A DNA stretch of 64,000 nt from the NCBI GenBank assembly GCA_049290495.1, contig JBATNV010000200.1:62001-126000 (forward strand), read 5' to 3'. Below, in pieces: positions 1 to 7,315 of the stretch. The stretch is from SHZI01 sp049290495 (GTDB taxonomy: Bacteria; Pseudomonadota; Gammaproteobacteria; Steroidobacterales; GCA-2729495). The position numbers and the translations under genes were made by a program. Numbering within the stretch: position 1 is the stretch's first letter; each line of letters begins with the position of its first letter. The notes under the pieces were generated by a model, which saw nothing but the letters and a program-made list of their open reading frames with translations, made no database searches and had not been told where the DNA came from.

Positions 1-25
1 GGCCGGCGGAGGAAGGTAGCGGAGG

Positions 26-1063
26 ATGGGTGCTTTTCTGCTCGAATACGGTTTGTTTCTGGCCAAGGCGATAACGATCGTTGCGGCAGTTGCCGCCGTT
101 GCGATGCTGGTTTTTGGCCTGTCCAGGCGTAGCCATTCGACCTCTGGACTCGAAGTCGAGAAGCTCAATGACAGGTACCGCGATCGATCCCGCAAGCTGC
201 GTGCGTCGCTACTGCCCAAGGCGGCACTGCGCAAGGCACTCAAGGCCGAAAAACAGCATGACAAGGCTGCTGCCGCTGCCGCTGGAAAAGCAGGGGAAGC
301 CGCCGCCCGCCGCCGTGTCTTCGTGCTCGACTTCAAGGGTGATATACGCGCAACAGGCGTCACGGCGCTACGCGAAGAAATCAGTGCAGTCCTCGCCGTC
401 GCACGCAGCCAGGACGAGGTGGTGCTGCGCGTCGAGAACTTTGGCGGCGCGGTCCACGAGCACGGTCTCGCAGCCTCGCAGCTCAAGCGGCTGCGCGACC
501 GCGAGATTCCGCTGACGGCCATCGTCGACAAGGGTGCGGCCAGCGGCGGCTATCTGATGGCATGTATCGCCAACACGATCATCGCTGCGCCCTTTGCCGT
601 GATCGGCTCCATCGGCGTCATCGCGCAGATTCCCAACTTTCACCGCCTGCTGGATGCACGCGGCGTGGATTTTGAACAGGTGACCGCCGGGCGCTACAAG
701 CGCACGGTCACCATGTTTGGCCAGAATACCGATGAGGATCGTGCCAAGCTGCGCGAAGAGCTGGAAGACGTGCACGCCCTGTTCAAGAATGTGGTCGCAA
801 GCCATCGTCCGGCGCTGGATATCGACCGGGTCGCTACTGGCGAGCACTGGTACGGAACGCAGGCGAAGGAACTCGGGCTCGTGGACGGGCTCGAAACAAG
901 CGACGACTACCTGATCCGCGCGATGGAATCTGCGGACCTTTATCGCATCAGCTTTCATGCCAAGCCCACGTTGCAGCAGCGCGTGCTGTCGTCCATGCGG
1001 GCGACTGTCGATGAAGCGGCGCTGTGGGTGTCGCAACGCAACCAGGAAAGCCGGTTCCACTGA
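26..1063 (+). CDS. sohB: SohB-like inner-membrane S49 protease
   Basis: Membrane-anchored serine protease of the S49 (SppA/SohB) family, which trims proteins or peptides at the periplasmic face. Residues 10-32 form an N-terminal membrane anchor. The protease domain starts near residue 97. The AASGGY motif places the nucleophile at Ser173, and Lys225 in the AGRYKR stretch is the expected general base of the Ser/Lys dyad. The 345-residue length matches full SohB. The ATG is preceded directly by GGAGG, so the gene looks complete despite lying at the window edge. It heads a run of envelope genes on the same strand. The substrate is not known. Confidence 0.93.
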   Translation: MGAFLLEYGLFLAKAITIVAAVAAVAMLVFGLSRRSHSTSGLEVEKLNDRYRDRSRKLRASLLPKAALRKALKAEKQHDKAAAAAAGKAGEAAARRRVFVLDFKGDIRATGVTALREEISAVLAVARSQDEVVLRVENFGGAVHEHGLAASQLKRLRDREIPLTAIVDKGAASGGYLMACIANTIIAAPFAVIGSIGVIAQIPNFHRLLDARGVDFEQVTAGRYKRTVTMFGQNTDEDRAKLREELEDVHALFKNVVASHRPALDIDRVATGEHWYGTQAKELGLVDGLETSDDYLIRAMESADLYRISFHAKPTLQQRVLSSMRATVDEAALWVSQRNQESRFH

Positions 1064-1078
1064 TTACGAGGCGAATGC

Positions 1079-1864
1079 ATGCAGATCTTGTCACATATGC
1101 TGATACGCAGCCGCGCCGTCGTTGTTGTTGCTGTTCTGGTCTCTCTGCTGGCGGGCTGCGCGCTGCCGCTGGCCAGTGAGTCGGAGCTCGAAACCGAGTC
1201 TGACAAGCAGTTCGCAAAAATGCGCGCAGAGCTGGTCGTGTCGAACGACGCGCAAACGCGCGCCTACGTCAACTGTGTCTCTGCGGCAGTCATCAGGCAA
1301 CTGGAGCGGCCGTACTCTGACAAGGAATGGGATGTCGAGGTATTCGAATCCGAAGACATCAATGCCTTTGCGATGCCTGGAGGGCACATCGGCGTGTACA
1401 CGGGGATCCTGAATGTGGCTGAAAACCAGGATCAGCTCGCCACCGTAATCGGTCATGAGGTAGCGCACGTGACCCGGCAGCATGCACTGAATCGCGTCAA
1501 CCGCGAGATGACCACACAAGCTGGTGTGATCGCCGGCTCGGCAGTACTCGGCGGCGGACAGGCGGCTGGGCAGTTGCTGTCGATGGGCGCACAGCTCGGC
1601 CTGAGCCTGCCCTATGGCCGTGCACAGGAAAGTGACGCCGATGTGGTCGGACTGAAGTACATGGCAGCGGCCGGGTTTAATCCGCAGCAGAGCATTCAGC
1701 TCTGGAAGAACATGGCGAAGAAGTCAAAGCTCGGTCCGGCGCCGTTTCTTTCCACGCATCCTTCAGGTGATACGCGCATCCAGGATCTCATCGAGCAACT
1801 GCCTTCGGCCCTCAAGCTTTACAACGCGGCGCAGGCTGCCGGTAAAAGACCGGTATGTCGATAG
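1079..1864 (+). CDS. M48-family zinc metalloprotease lipoprotein
   Basis: Predicted periplasmic lipoprotein protease of the M48 family (LoiP/BepA-like), likely acting in outer-membrane or envelope quality control. The signal sequence ends in the lipobox LAGC (lipid Cys27). The HEVAH zinc motif is at residues 126-130, and the third zinc ligand probably lies in the ESDAD motif near residue 186. It is 261 residues, a normal size for the LoiP type without TPR repeats. GAGG lies about 8 nt before the chosen ATG. The 3' end overlaps the next gene by 10 nt, which suggests co-translation. The exact subfamily is uncertain. Confidence 0.9.
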   Translation: MQILSHMLIRSRAVVVVAVLVSLLAGCALPLASESELETESDKQFAKMRAELVVSNDAQTRAYVNCVSAAVIRQLERPYSDKEWDVEVFESEDINAFAMPGGHIGVYTGILNVAENQDQLATVIGHEVAHVTRQHALNRVNREMTTQAGVIAGSAVLGGGQAAGQLLSMGAQLGLSLPYGRAQESDADVVGLKYMAAAGFNPQQSIQLWKNMAKKSKLGPAPFLSTHPSGDTRIQDLIEQLPSALKLYNAAQAAGKRPVCR

Positions 1865-3003
1865 TGAAGGTGTCATTTCTGCACACAATACTTTTTCGCC
1901 TGCTGGCCAGACTGCTGCTGCTTGGCATGGTGCTGAGCACCGCCGGTTGCGCACTTTTTGAGACGCCAGATTGGGCAACCAGGAAGCCGGTGCCGGTTGC
2001 GCCGCCGCCTGTCGAGCAGCCGCCGATTGTCAGCAGTCGCTTCGCGCTGATCGAAGGCAGCGACGTTGTCGGCGAACTGCAGGCTATTAAGGCGCGTCAT
2101 GAAGATACTTTTGTGGATATCGCACGTGCCTACGACCTGGGCTATGACGAACTTGTGGATGCCAACCCGGGTGTCGATGCCTGGCTGCCCGGTGCCGGTA
2201 CCCGCATCATCCTGCCTACAGAGTTTGTGCTGCCCGATGCGCCTCGCGAAGGCATCGTTCTCAACGTCGGCGCGAAGCGGTTGTTTTACTTCCCGAAACC
2301 TGTGAAGGGCCAGCCGCGCGTGGTCATCACTCATCCGGTAGGCATAGGCCGGGAAGGCTGGCAGACACCAATCGGCACCACGCGTGTGGTGGCCAAGAAC
2401 AAGGACCCGGTCTGGACCGTGCCGGCTTCGATTCGCAAGGAGCATGCGGCGAAGGGCGATCCACTGCCAGCCAGGGTCGGCCCCGGGCCGGACAATCCAC
2501 TGGGTGCCTATGCGCTGCGTCTCGGGTTCCCCAGCTATCTCATTCATGGCACCAACAAGCCGGACGGGATCGGCATGCGCGTCAGTCACGGCTGTGTGCA
2601 GCTGTTTCCTGAAGATATCGAGTCGCTGTTTGCCGAGGTGGCGGTCGGCACGCCGGTGCGCATCATTAATGAGCCGCAGCTGCTCGGCTGGCGCGATGGC
2701 AATCTCTACCTTGAAGTCCATTCGACGCTGGAGGATGACAAGCGCGACCTGGCCAGGCGACTTGATGTCCGGATCAAGAAAGAACTCAAGCAGGCGGCGC
2801 AGCGTACTGGCAAACCGCAGGTACAGCTTGATCCGGTGCTGCTGGCTGACACGGTACGCGCGACACGCGGCTTCCCGGTGCCGCTGCTGCGCCCGGCTGC
2901 TGATGCACAGACACTGGCCAACAAGGCGCGGCTGGTGGTCAATGTGGCTACTCCGCCGACAGAAGAAGCCAGCCCCGCCGAGCCGGTGAAACAGGCACCG
3001 TAG
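1855..3003 (+). CDS. L,D-transpeptidase (YkuD family) lipoprotein with LysM-like domain
   Basis: Cell-wall enzyme predicted to form L,D cross-links in peptidoglycan or attach proteins to it. It has a signal peptide with lipobox STAGC (Cys32) and a LysM-like segment at about residues 70-120. The YkuD catalytic domain spans about residues 134-275, with His231 in the HGTNKP motif and the SHGC signature giving the nucleophile Cys247. The layout resembles ErfK/YbiS/YcfS. The C-terminal 100 residues are charged and unassigned. It overlaps the M48 gene and precedes rhomboid by a few bases, so all sit in one probable operon. Confidence 0.93.
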   Translation: MSIVKVSFLHTILFRLLARLLLLGMVLSTAGCALFETPDWATRKPVPVAPPPVEQPPIVSSRFALIEGSDVVGELQAIKARHEDTFVDIARAYDLGYDELVDANPGVDAWLPGAGTRIILPTEFVLPDAPREGIVLNVGAKRLFYFPKPVKGQPRVVITHPVGIGREGWQTPIGTTRVVAKNKDPVWTVPASIRKEHAAKGDPLPARVGPGPDNPLGAYALRLGFPSYLIHGTNKPDGIGMRVSHGCVQLFPEDIESLFAEVAVGTPVRIINEPQLLGWRDGNLYLEVHSTLEDDKRDLARRLDVRIKKELKQAAQRTGKPQVQLDPVLLADTVRATRGFPVPLLRPAADAQTLANKARLVVNVATPPTEEASPAEPVKQAP

Positions 3004-3007
3004 CGCC

Positions 3008-3691
3008 ATGCTGCCTATCAGTGACGGCAGCAAGGGTGAGGGGCCGGCGATGGCCACCCTGACGTTCATGAGCCTGTTCGCCGGATGTTTTTTGCTGCAG
3101 CTGTACCTCGGCAGCGGCCAGCCGGTGGTACCGGTCAACCTCGCCTTTATGCCTGGACTGCTGTTCGGTGGTGCATCCCTGCCCGAAAACGTCCCGGTCA
3201 TTCCGCCGCCGGCAACGCTGATCAGCTACATGTTCCTGCACGGTGGCTGGATGCATCTGCTGGGAAACCTGCTGTACATGTGGGTCTTCGGACCCAAGCT
3301 GGAACGAACGCTCGGGCCGGGTCGCTTCACCGTGCTCTTCATTGTCAGTGCGGTGGTCGCGGCACTGGCGCAGGCCTGGACTGATCCCTCATCGTCAGTG
3401 CCGATGGTGGGTGCGAGCGGCGGCGTTTCCGGCATCCTCGGTGCCTACCTGGTGTTTCATCCGCGCACCGAGATCAGCCTGATCGTTCCGGTGCTGATCG
3501 TCATGCGCGTGGTCTATCTCCCGGCGTACGTGGTGCTGGCTGCATGGTTCCTGTTGCAGTTGCTGTACGCGAATCTGCCGTCAGCGGCTGGCGGCGGCAT
3601 CGCTTTCAGCGCACACGTCGGCGGATTCGTCGCCGGCCTTGTGCTGGCTCCGTTACTGGCTCCGCGCTTGCTAAGATATGCGCGTGCCTGA
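3008..3691 (+). CDS. Rhomboid-family intramembrane serine protease
   Basis: Six-helix intramembrane protease that cleaves transmembrane segments within the bilayer. The GASG motif gives the catalytic Ser137 and the partner is His203 in SAHVGG. The supporting His78, His83 and Asn87 of helix 2 are present. The MLPISDG start matches the usual MIPxRD-type N-terminus of bacterial rhomboids, so I keep this ATG, although a second ATG at 3050 has a better GTGAGGGG ribosome site. Its stop overlaps the tail-sheath-like gene by 14 nt. Substrates are unknown. Confidence 0.93.
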   Translation: MLPISDGSKGEGPAMATLTFMSLFAGCFLLQLYLGSGQPVVPVNLAFMPGLLFGGASLPENVPVIPPPATLISYMFLHGGWMHLLGNLLYMWVFGPKLERTLGPGRFTVLFIVSAVVAALAQAWTDPSSSVPMVGASGGVSGILGAYLVFHPRTEISLIVPVLIVMRVVYLPAYVVLAAWFLLQLLYANLPSAAGGGIAFSAHVGGFVAGLVLAPLLAPRLLRYARA

Positions 3692-5264
3692 GCGTCTTTC
3701 GCAAAAGATACACGTCGTCGAATCGCCAACCGGAGAGGAACCCATTCCACTGCGGCGCGAGACAGTGGCTGCTTTTGTCGGCCCCGTACCTCGCGGTCCC
3801 GCGCATATTCCCGTGGCCATCGAGAGCGTCGCCGAGTTTCGCAAGCGCTTTGGCTCGCCAGCCGAGCGCAGCCGCATGGAATGGATACTTGGTCAGTATT
3901 TCGACAACGGCGGGCGTACTGCGATCGTGGTGCGGGTGCCGCGCTCCGGCTCACCCAACCGGCTCAGTTTGCCGGGCCCCGGCGGTTCGCTGGACCTCGC
4001 GGCCCGCAATCCCGGCCCATATGAGTACATCAGGGTCGCGGTGGATTACGACAATGTGCCGGCTGATGATCTCTGGCGTTTCAATCTCACGGTCCAGCGC
4101 ATTCGCTCGCCATCGAACCCGCTGGTCGAAGAGCAGGAACTCTGGCCCAGTGTGTCCATCGTGCCCGATGAAGTGGGCTATATCGGTGAGGTGCTGGGCG
4201 ACTCGGTACTGGTGCGCCTCTCCGGTGAGCCGCCACGGGCGCGACCCTTCGTCACGCCGGGTGCGACAGGCATCGGCCCGGTTGGCTATATCCATGCGAG
4301 TGGCGACCGCCGCAATGGTGGTCCGCCCACCGATTACGACCTGATCGGTTCGGAGCAGGAATCGACAGGACTCCATGCGCTGAACCAGATCGCTTTTGTC
4401 GATTTGATCTGCCTGCTGTCCGGCGCGCCGGATACGGATATCGGGCCGGTCGGCCTGTTTGCGGCCGAGCGCTATTGCGCGAAGCGCAATGCAATCCTGC
4501 TGCTCGACCCGCCTTCGCACTGGTCGCAGGTCGAGGATGTGTCGCGCAGTCAACGGAACAGCGCTTTCGCCAGCCCGAATGTGATGACTTACTTCCCGCT
4601 CCTGACCGGCGCGACCACCGATGGTGGACCATCCCGGTCGCTGAGTGCCCTCGGTGCCATCGCCGGGATGCTCGCCGCGCGTGACCGGCGACCGGAAGTT
4701 GGCGATCCTCGGCATGCAACAGCGAGGGTAGAACCGGAGCTCCTGCTGCTGCGATCACGGGCGCGTGTTGCGATTGAGCCGGACGCCGAAGAGGCGCGCA
4801 GCCTGGCCCGCAGTGGCGTGAATCTGCTCCGGCCAGCAGCGCCCGGCTTCATCTCCTTTTTCGGCGATGTAACCCTTGCGCGCAGCAGCGGCACGCATCG
4901 CGAGTGGCGGCAACTCAGCGTGCGCCGTCGCGCCGTGATGACAGCCAGTAACATCGCACACAACACGCGCTGGGCAGCGATCCAGGTTTCGGGTCCGGAA
5001 ACCTGGCAGGCGGTTGCCGACCAGATCAGCCGCTACCTGTCCGAGTCACAGGCTGCGGGGCTGCTGGCCGGTGATACGCCGCGGCGGGCCTTCTATGTGA
5101 AGTGTGACCAGGATACCAACGGGCGCGGCCACGGCCTGTCCTTTGTCGTCGGCCTGGCGCTGGCACGTCCTGATGAATTCGTCGCGTTTCGCTTCGAGCA
5201 CGATGTCAGCGACTGTCGGGTGACGGAAATATCCTGGCAGCCGGGCGCTGGCCTCGCCAACTGA
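3678..5264 (+). CDS. Isolated contractile-tail sheath-like protein
   Basis: 528 residues that read as a tail sheath protein, the contracting tube of myophages, R-type tailocins, T6SS-like machines and extracellular injection systems. The N-terminal part (about residues 28-95) has the usual sheath pattern: an AAFVGPVPRGPAH loop, FRKRFGSP, then a GGRTAIVVRVPR strand. The middle contains the AILLLDPP element common in sheaths. The C-terminal domain (about residues 405-528) has SNIAHNTRWAAIQV, a GLLAGDTPRRAFYVKCD element and a DEFVAFRFEHD strand. No tube, baseplate, spike, ATPase or other phage gene is nearby. It overlaps rhomboid by 14 nt. The fold family is fairly secure; the role is unknown. 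Confidence 0.8.
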   Translation: MRVPERLSQKIHVVESPTGEEPIPLRRETVAAFVGPVPRGPAHIPVAIESVAEFRKRFGSPAERSRMEWILGQYFDNGGRTAIVVRVPRSGSPNRLSLPGPGGSLDLAARNPGPYEYIRVAVDYDNVPADDLWRFNLTVQRIRSPSNPLVEEQELWPSVSIVPDEVGYIGEVLGDSVLVRLSGEPPRARPFVTPGATGIGPVGYIHASGDRRNGGPPTDYDLIGSEQESTGLHALNQIAFVDLICLLSGAPDTDIGPVGLFAAERYCAKRNAILLLDPPSHWSQVEDVSRSQRNSAFASPNVMTYFPLLTGATTDGGPSRSLSALGAIAGMLAARDRRPEVGDPRHATARVEPELLLLRSRARVAIEPDAEEARSLARSGVNLLRPAAPGFISFFGDVTLARSSGTHREWRQLSVRRRAVMTASNIAHNTRWAAIQVSGPETWQAVADQISRYLSESQAAGLLAGDTPRRAFYVKCDQDTNGRGHGLSFVVGLALARPDEFVAFRFEHDVSDCRVTEISWQPGAGLAN

Positions 5265-5457
5265 TACGGAGTTCTTCCGCGACTCGGTGGATGCGGCGAT
5301 GGCTTCGAACAAGGTCGCGGTGGATGACCATACCGCACACCACCTCGTCAATCTGCTGACCGATGTACGCCATTTGGCCGGCTCGAATGCAGCGCTAGCC
5401 AGCACTGAAACAGCAGCATGGCAGCAGAAAAGCAGGGCCCATCCAGTCTGCCCGTGA
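5263..5457 (+). pseudogene. Reading-frame remnant after the sheath gene
   Basis: Directly after the sheath stop, in another frame, 64 codons stay open with protein-like composition (DTEFFRDSVDAAMASN, then VDDHTAHHLVNLLTDVRHLA). No ATG or GTG start lies between the upstream in-frame stop (TGA near 5220) and this motif. The first ATG, at 5299, falls inside it. The frame ends soon after at a TGA. I read it as the 5' end of a hypothetical gene that has been cut short, or an ORF with a CTG start. I cannot name the family with confidence. Confidence 0.4.
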
Positions 5458-5487
5458 CCTGGGACGCTCTTCGGCGAGCGGCCCAGG
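5458..5487. terminator. Hairpin after sheath and remnant ORF
   Basis: CCTGGG (5458-5463) pairs with CCCAGG (5482-5487), and the inner CGCTC/GCGAG arms flank a TTCG tetraloop. No U-tract follows on either strand. It could be a processing or rho-assisted stop for the operon to its left, or for the small minus-strand ORF to its right. Confidence 0.35.
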
Positions 5488-5522
5488 CATTGACTCGTTG
5501 AACCACTGCGATGCCCTGCCAC

Positions 5523-5630
5523 TCAGACGGCGAGCACGATCAGGCGAACGATGCCGGCCAGTGCCACGAGGCTCAGGGTGGCCACGAAGGCGGTCTCGAT
5601 GTAGTGCGTGACAGTATTGATGCGGCTCAT
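5523..5630 (-). CDS. Small single-helix membrane protein (35 aa), candidate
   Basis: A 35-codon ORF starts MSRINTVTHYIETAF and then runs as one hydrophobic helix (about residues 13-35) to the stop. GGAGAA lies 6 nt before the ATG, a good ribosome site. The composition is that of a real single-pass small membrane protein rather than a chance frame. It sits alone in a 520-bp gap between the sheath-like gene and a GIY-YIG gene. No family was recognised. This gap otherwise holds only the remnant ORF and the hairpin. Confidence 0.5.
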   Translation of the reverse strand: MSRINTVTHYIETAFVATLSLVALAGIVRLIVLAV

Positions 5631-5783
5631 GGCGAGTTCTCCAGTGTGGGTGTCGATGTACTGTTCTTCGCGCTCGCCGGCCCTGCGGATGCGCACGGAG
5701 CCCCGGCGTTACAAAGTGTTACAGGGTGCCGGAGCATTTGATTATCATTGAAACGTTTTGTGACGGGGACTCCTGCAGGCGCC

Positions 5784-6029
5784 ATGTGGCACGTTTATAT
5801 TGTGCGATGTGCAGACCAGAGTCTGTACACCGGGATTGCCAGGGATCTCGATGCGCGCATCGGGCGGCACAATGCCGGCAAGGGCAGTGCCTATACTCGC
5901 TCGCGTCGCCCGGTTGAACTGGTGCACTGCGAGCAGGCGGAAGACCGGAGTGCAGCGCTGCGACGGGAAGCCGCCATCAAGCGCATGCCGGTCGGGTTGA
6001 AACGCAGTCTGATTCAGGCCGACGGATAG
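5784..6029 (+). CDS. GIY-YIG domain protein (UPF0213/YhbQ-like)
   Basis: Small nuclease-like protein of 81 residues made of one GIY-YIG domain. The VYIVRC and LYTGI elements form the GIY-YIG core, Arg lies in DLDARIGRHN, and the conserved Glu lies in ALRREAAIK. YhbQ-type proteins are this size, and some members have DNA-nicking activity; the substrate here is unknown. I chose the ATG at 5784, which starts the domain (MWHVYIV). An upstream TTG at 5748 is possible but adds no domain residues. Confidence 0.85.
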   Translation: MWHVYIVRCADQSLYTGIARDLDARIGRHNAGKGSAYTRSRRPVELVHCEQAEDRSAALRREAAIKRMPVGLKRSLIQADG

Positions 6030-6049
6030 CTGGCGGCAAGGGAGAGTCG

Positions 6050-6343
6050 ATGTTTCCGGATTCAGTGGTGGCGCGTACCGGGCAGTTCTGGAAGCTGGCG
6101 CTGGCCATCATCCTGCTGCTCGTCGGAAGCTTTGTGCCGCTGTTCGAGGGCGCCGGTATGTCGTGGACGGTGGGTACCATCCTCGCTGTCGTCGGCTATG
6201 CCTATGGCTGCCTGTTTATCCGTTGCCCGCAATGTGGCAACCGCTGGTTCTGGTCTGCTGCGCTGGACGGCGCGCTGTACAAGCCGCTGATGACGGCGCC
6301 TGTCTGCACCAGCTGCAAAAAGGAATTCGGGACGGCTGGCTAG
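6050..6343 (+). CDS. Small membrane protein with cytosolic zinc ribbon
   Basis: 97 residues. Two hydrophobic helices (about 13-31 and 38-57) are followed by a CPQCG knuckle near residue 60 and a CTSC knuckle near residue 87, which together would bind one zinc. AGGGAGAG upstream of the ATG is a good ribosome site. No named family was recognised. It lies between the GIY-YIG gene and the convergent porin gene. No terminator is obvious in the 32-bp convergent gap. Confidence 0.7.
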   Translation: MFPDSVVARTGQFWKLALAIILLLVGSFVPLFEGAGMSWTVGTILAVVGYAYGCLFIRCPQCGNRWFWSAALDGALYKPLMTAPVCTSCKKEFGTAG

Positions 6344-6375
6344 CGGCACGCCCCGTTATCCTTAGCCCGGCCGAC

Positions 6376-7134
6376 TCAGTTCGTCCAGGGGAAACTGGTC
6401 GATACCGAGAACACTACGCGGCTGTCGTTGGCGAAGGCACCATTGTTGATCTGAAGCGCTGAATCCGTGTCGGTATCCACATAGCGCAGGCTCAGATCGA
6501 AGTGGTCGACCGTATAGCCGAGCCCGATCGACCAGTCTGTGTAGTCCCCGTCGATGCCGCTTGTCTCGAGATCGTCCTCGGCATCAGAAGCCACCTGGTC
6601 CCAGTAGTCGCCGAAGCTGCGGCCCACATGCAGTGCCAGCGTCAGGCCGGCTGGCAGCTCGAAGCTGGCATTGAGCTCGGTGTACCAGGCATCGTCGCCG
6701 GTATCGCCGTAGTCGTCGGTATACCAGACCTTGGCATCGAACATCTTGTAGCTGCCGCCCAGGTAGGCTTCGCCATAGTCCTCGATCTTCGATTTGGTGT
6801 CAGAGGAATCGCTGTCCGGGTAGGTGTACCAGACCAGGCCGACATCCCAGCCGATGCCGATCTCCGTTTCGCCGGAGAGGCCGGCGCTCAGATCCAGTTC
6901 GAGCGAGCCGTCATAATCGGAGCCGTAGTCGAGGGTGCTGGCCCAGGCGCTGGCATAAAAGCCGTTCTCGTGGGCGTAGTCGATGCTGCCCTGGAGCGCC
7001 GGGTCTTCATCGCTCAGTGAAACACCGCGAAAATCGTAGTCAGAGGTCACCACTGCGGTACCCGTGATCTCGGCCTGGGCCACTGTCGCCATGCCAAAGA
7101 TGGCCAGTGCTGAAAGAGCTGCGAAACTGCGCAT
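6376..7134 (-). CDS. TorF-family putative porin
   Basis: Outer-membrane beta-barrel of the TorF/TIGR02001 family. A signal peptide (cleavage after VAQA, about residue 22) is followed by the family's opening ITGTAVVTSDYDFRGVS. The rest is alternating aromatic and acidic strand patterns ending in aromatic SFPW near the C-terminus, and 252 residues is typical. The leader has an unusual run of seven G (minus strand, 7140-7146) as its ribosome site, 6 nt before the ATG. It is divergent from potF across 181 bp. The substrate is unknown; the family is often annotated as a general porin. Confidence 0.85.
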   Translation of the reverse strand: MRSFAALSALAIFGMATVAQAEITGTAVVTSDYDFRGVSLSDEDPALQGSIDYAHENGFYASAWASTLDYGSDYDGSLELDLSAGLSGETEIGIGWDVGLVWYTYPDSDSSDTKSKIEDYGEAYLGGSYKMFDAKVWYTDDYGDTGDDAWYTELNASFELPAGLTLALHVGRSFGDYWDQVASDAEDDLETSGIDGDYTDWSIGLGYTVDHFDLSLRYVDTDTDSALQINNGAFANDSRVVFSVSTSFPWTN

Positions 7135-7315
7135 ACATACCCCCCCTGAGGTTGTGTGTGAAGCGGCGCAAAAGGTAGCACGTTCCGTAGCGGGAAGTGG
7201 CAGGTGATCGGCTCGCTCTGGCGAGCACGCAAGAGCCGCCTTTCCCCGTCGCTAGGCCTGAGCTATAAAGACCAGAGTCGACAGGGTTTAATAAACGCAT
7301 CGGGGGAGATCGGCC
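7135..7315. promoter_or_regulatory. Divergent control region, porin / potF
   Basis: Shared upstream region. It contains a perfect hairpin or operator-like dyad, GCTCGC-TCTG-GCGAGC (7211-7226), a TATAAA at 7264-7269 that could be a potF -10 box with a poor -35, and two very G-rich ribosome sites: seven G before the porin and GGGGGAG before potF. Promoter assignments are weak; the dyad and G-runs are seen directly. Confidence 0.4.

Noticed and set aside
1873..3201. Minus-strand ORF (442 codons) over the L,D-transpeptidase
   Set aside because: Shadow of a gene with clear YkuD motifs; no ribosome site or domain.
3678..5264. Prophage or tailocin region around the sheath gene
   Set aside because: No tube, baseplate, tape measure, holin/endolysin pair, integrase or att repeats are seen; flanking genes are housekeeping.
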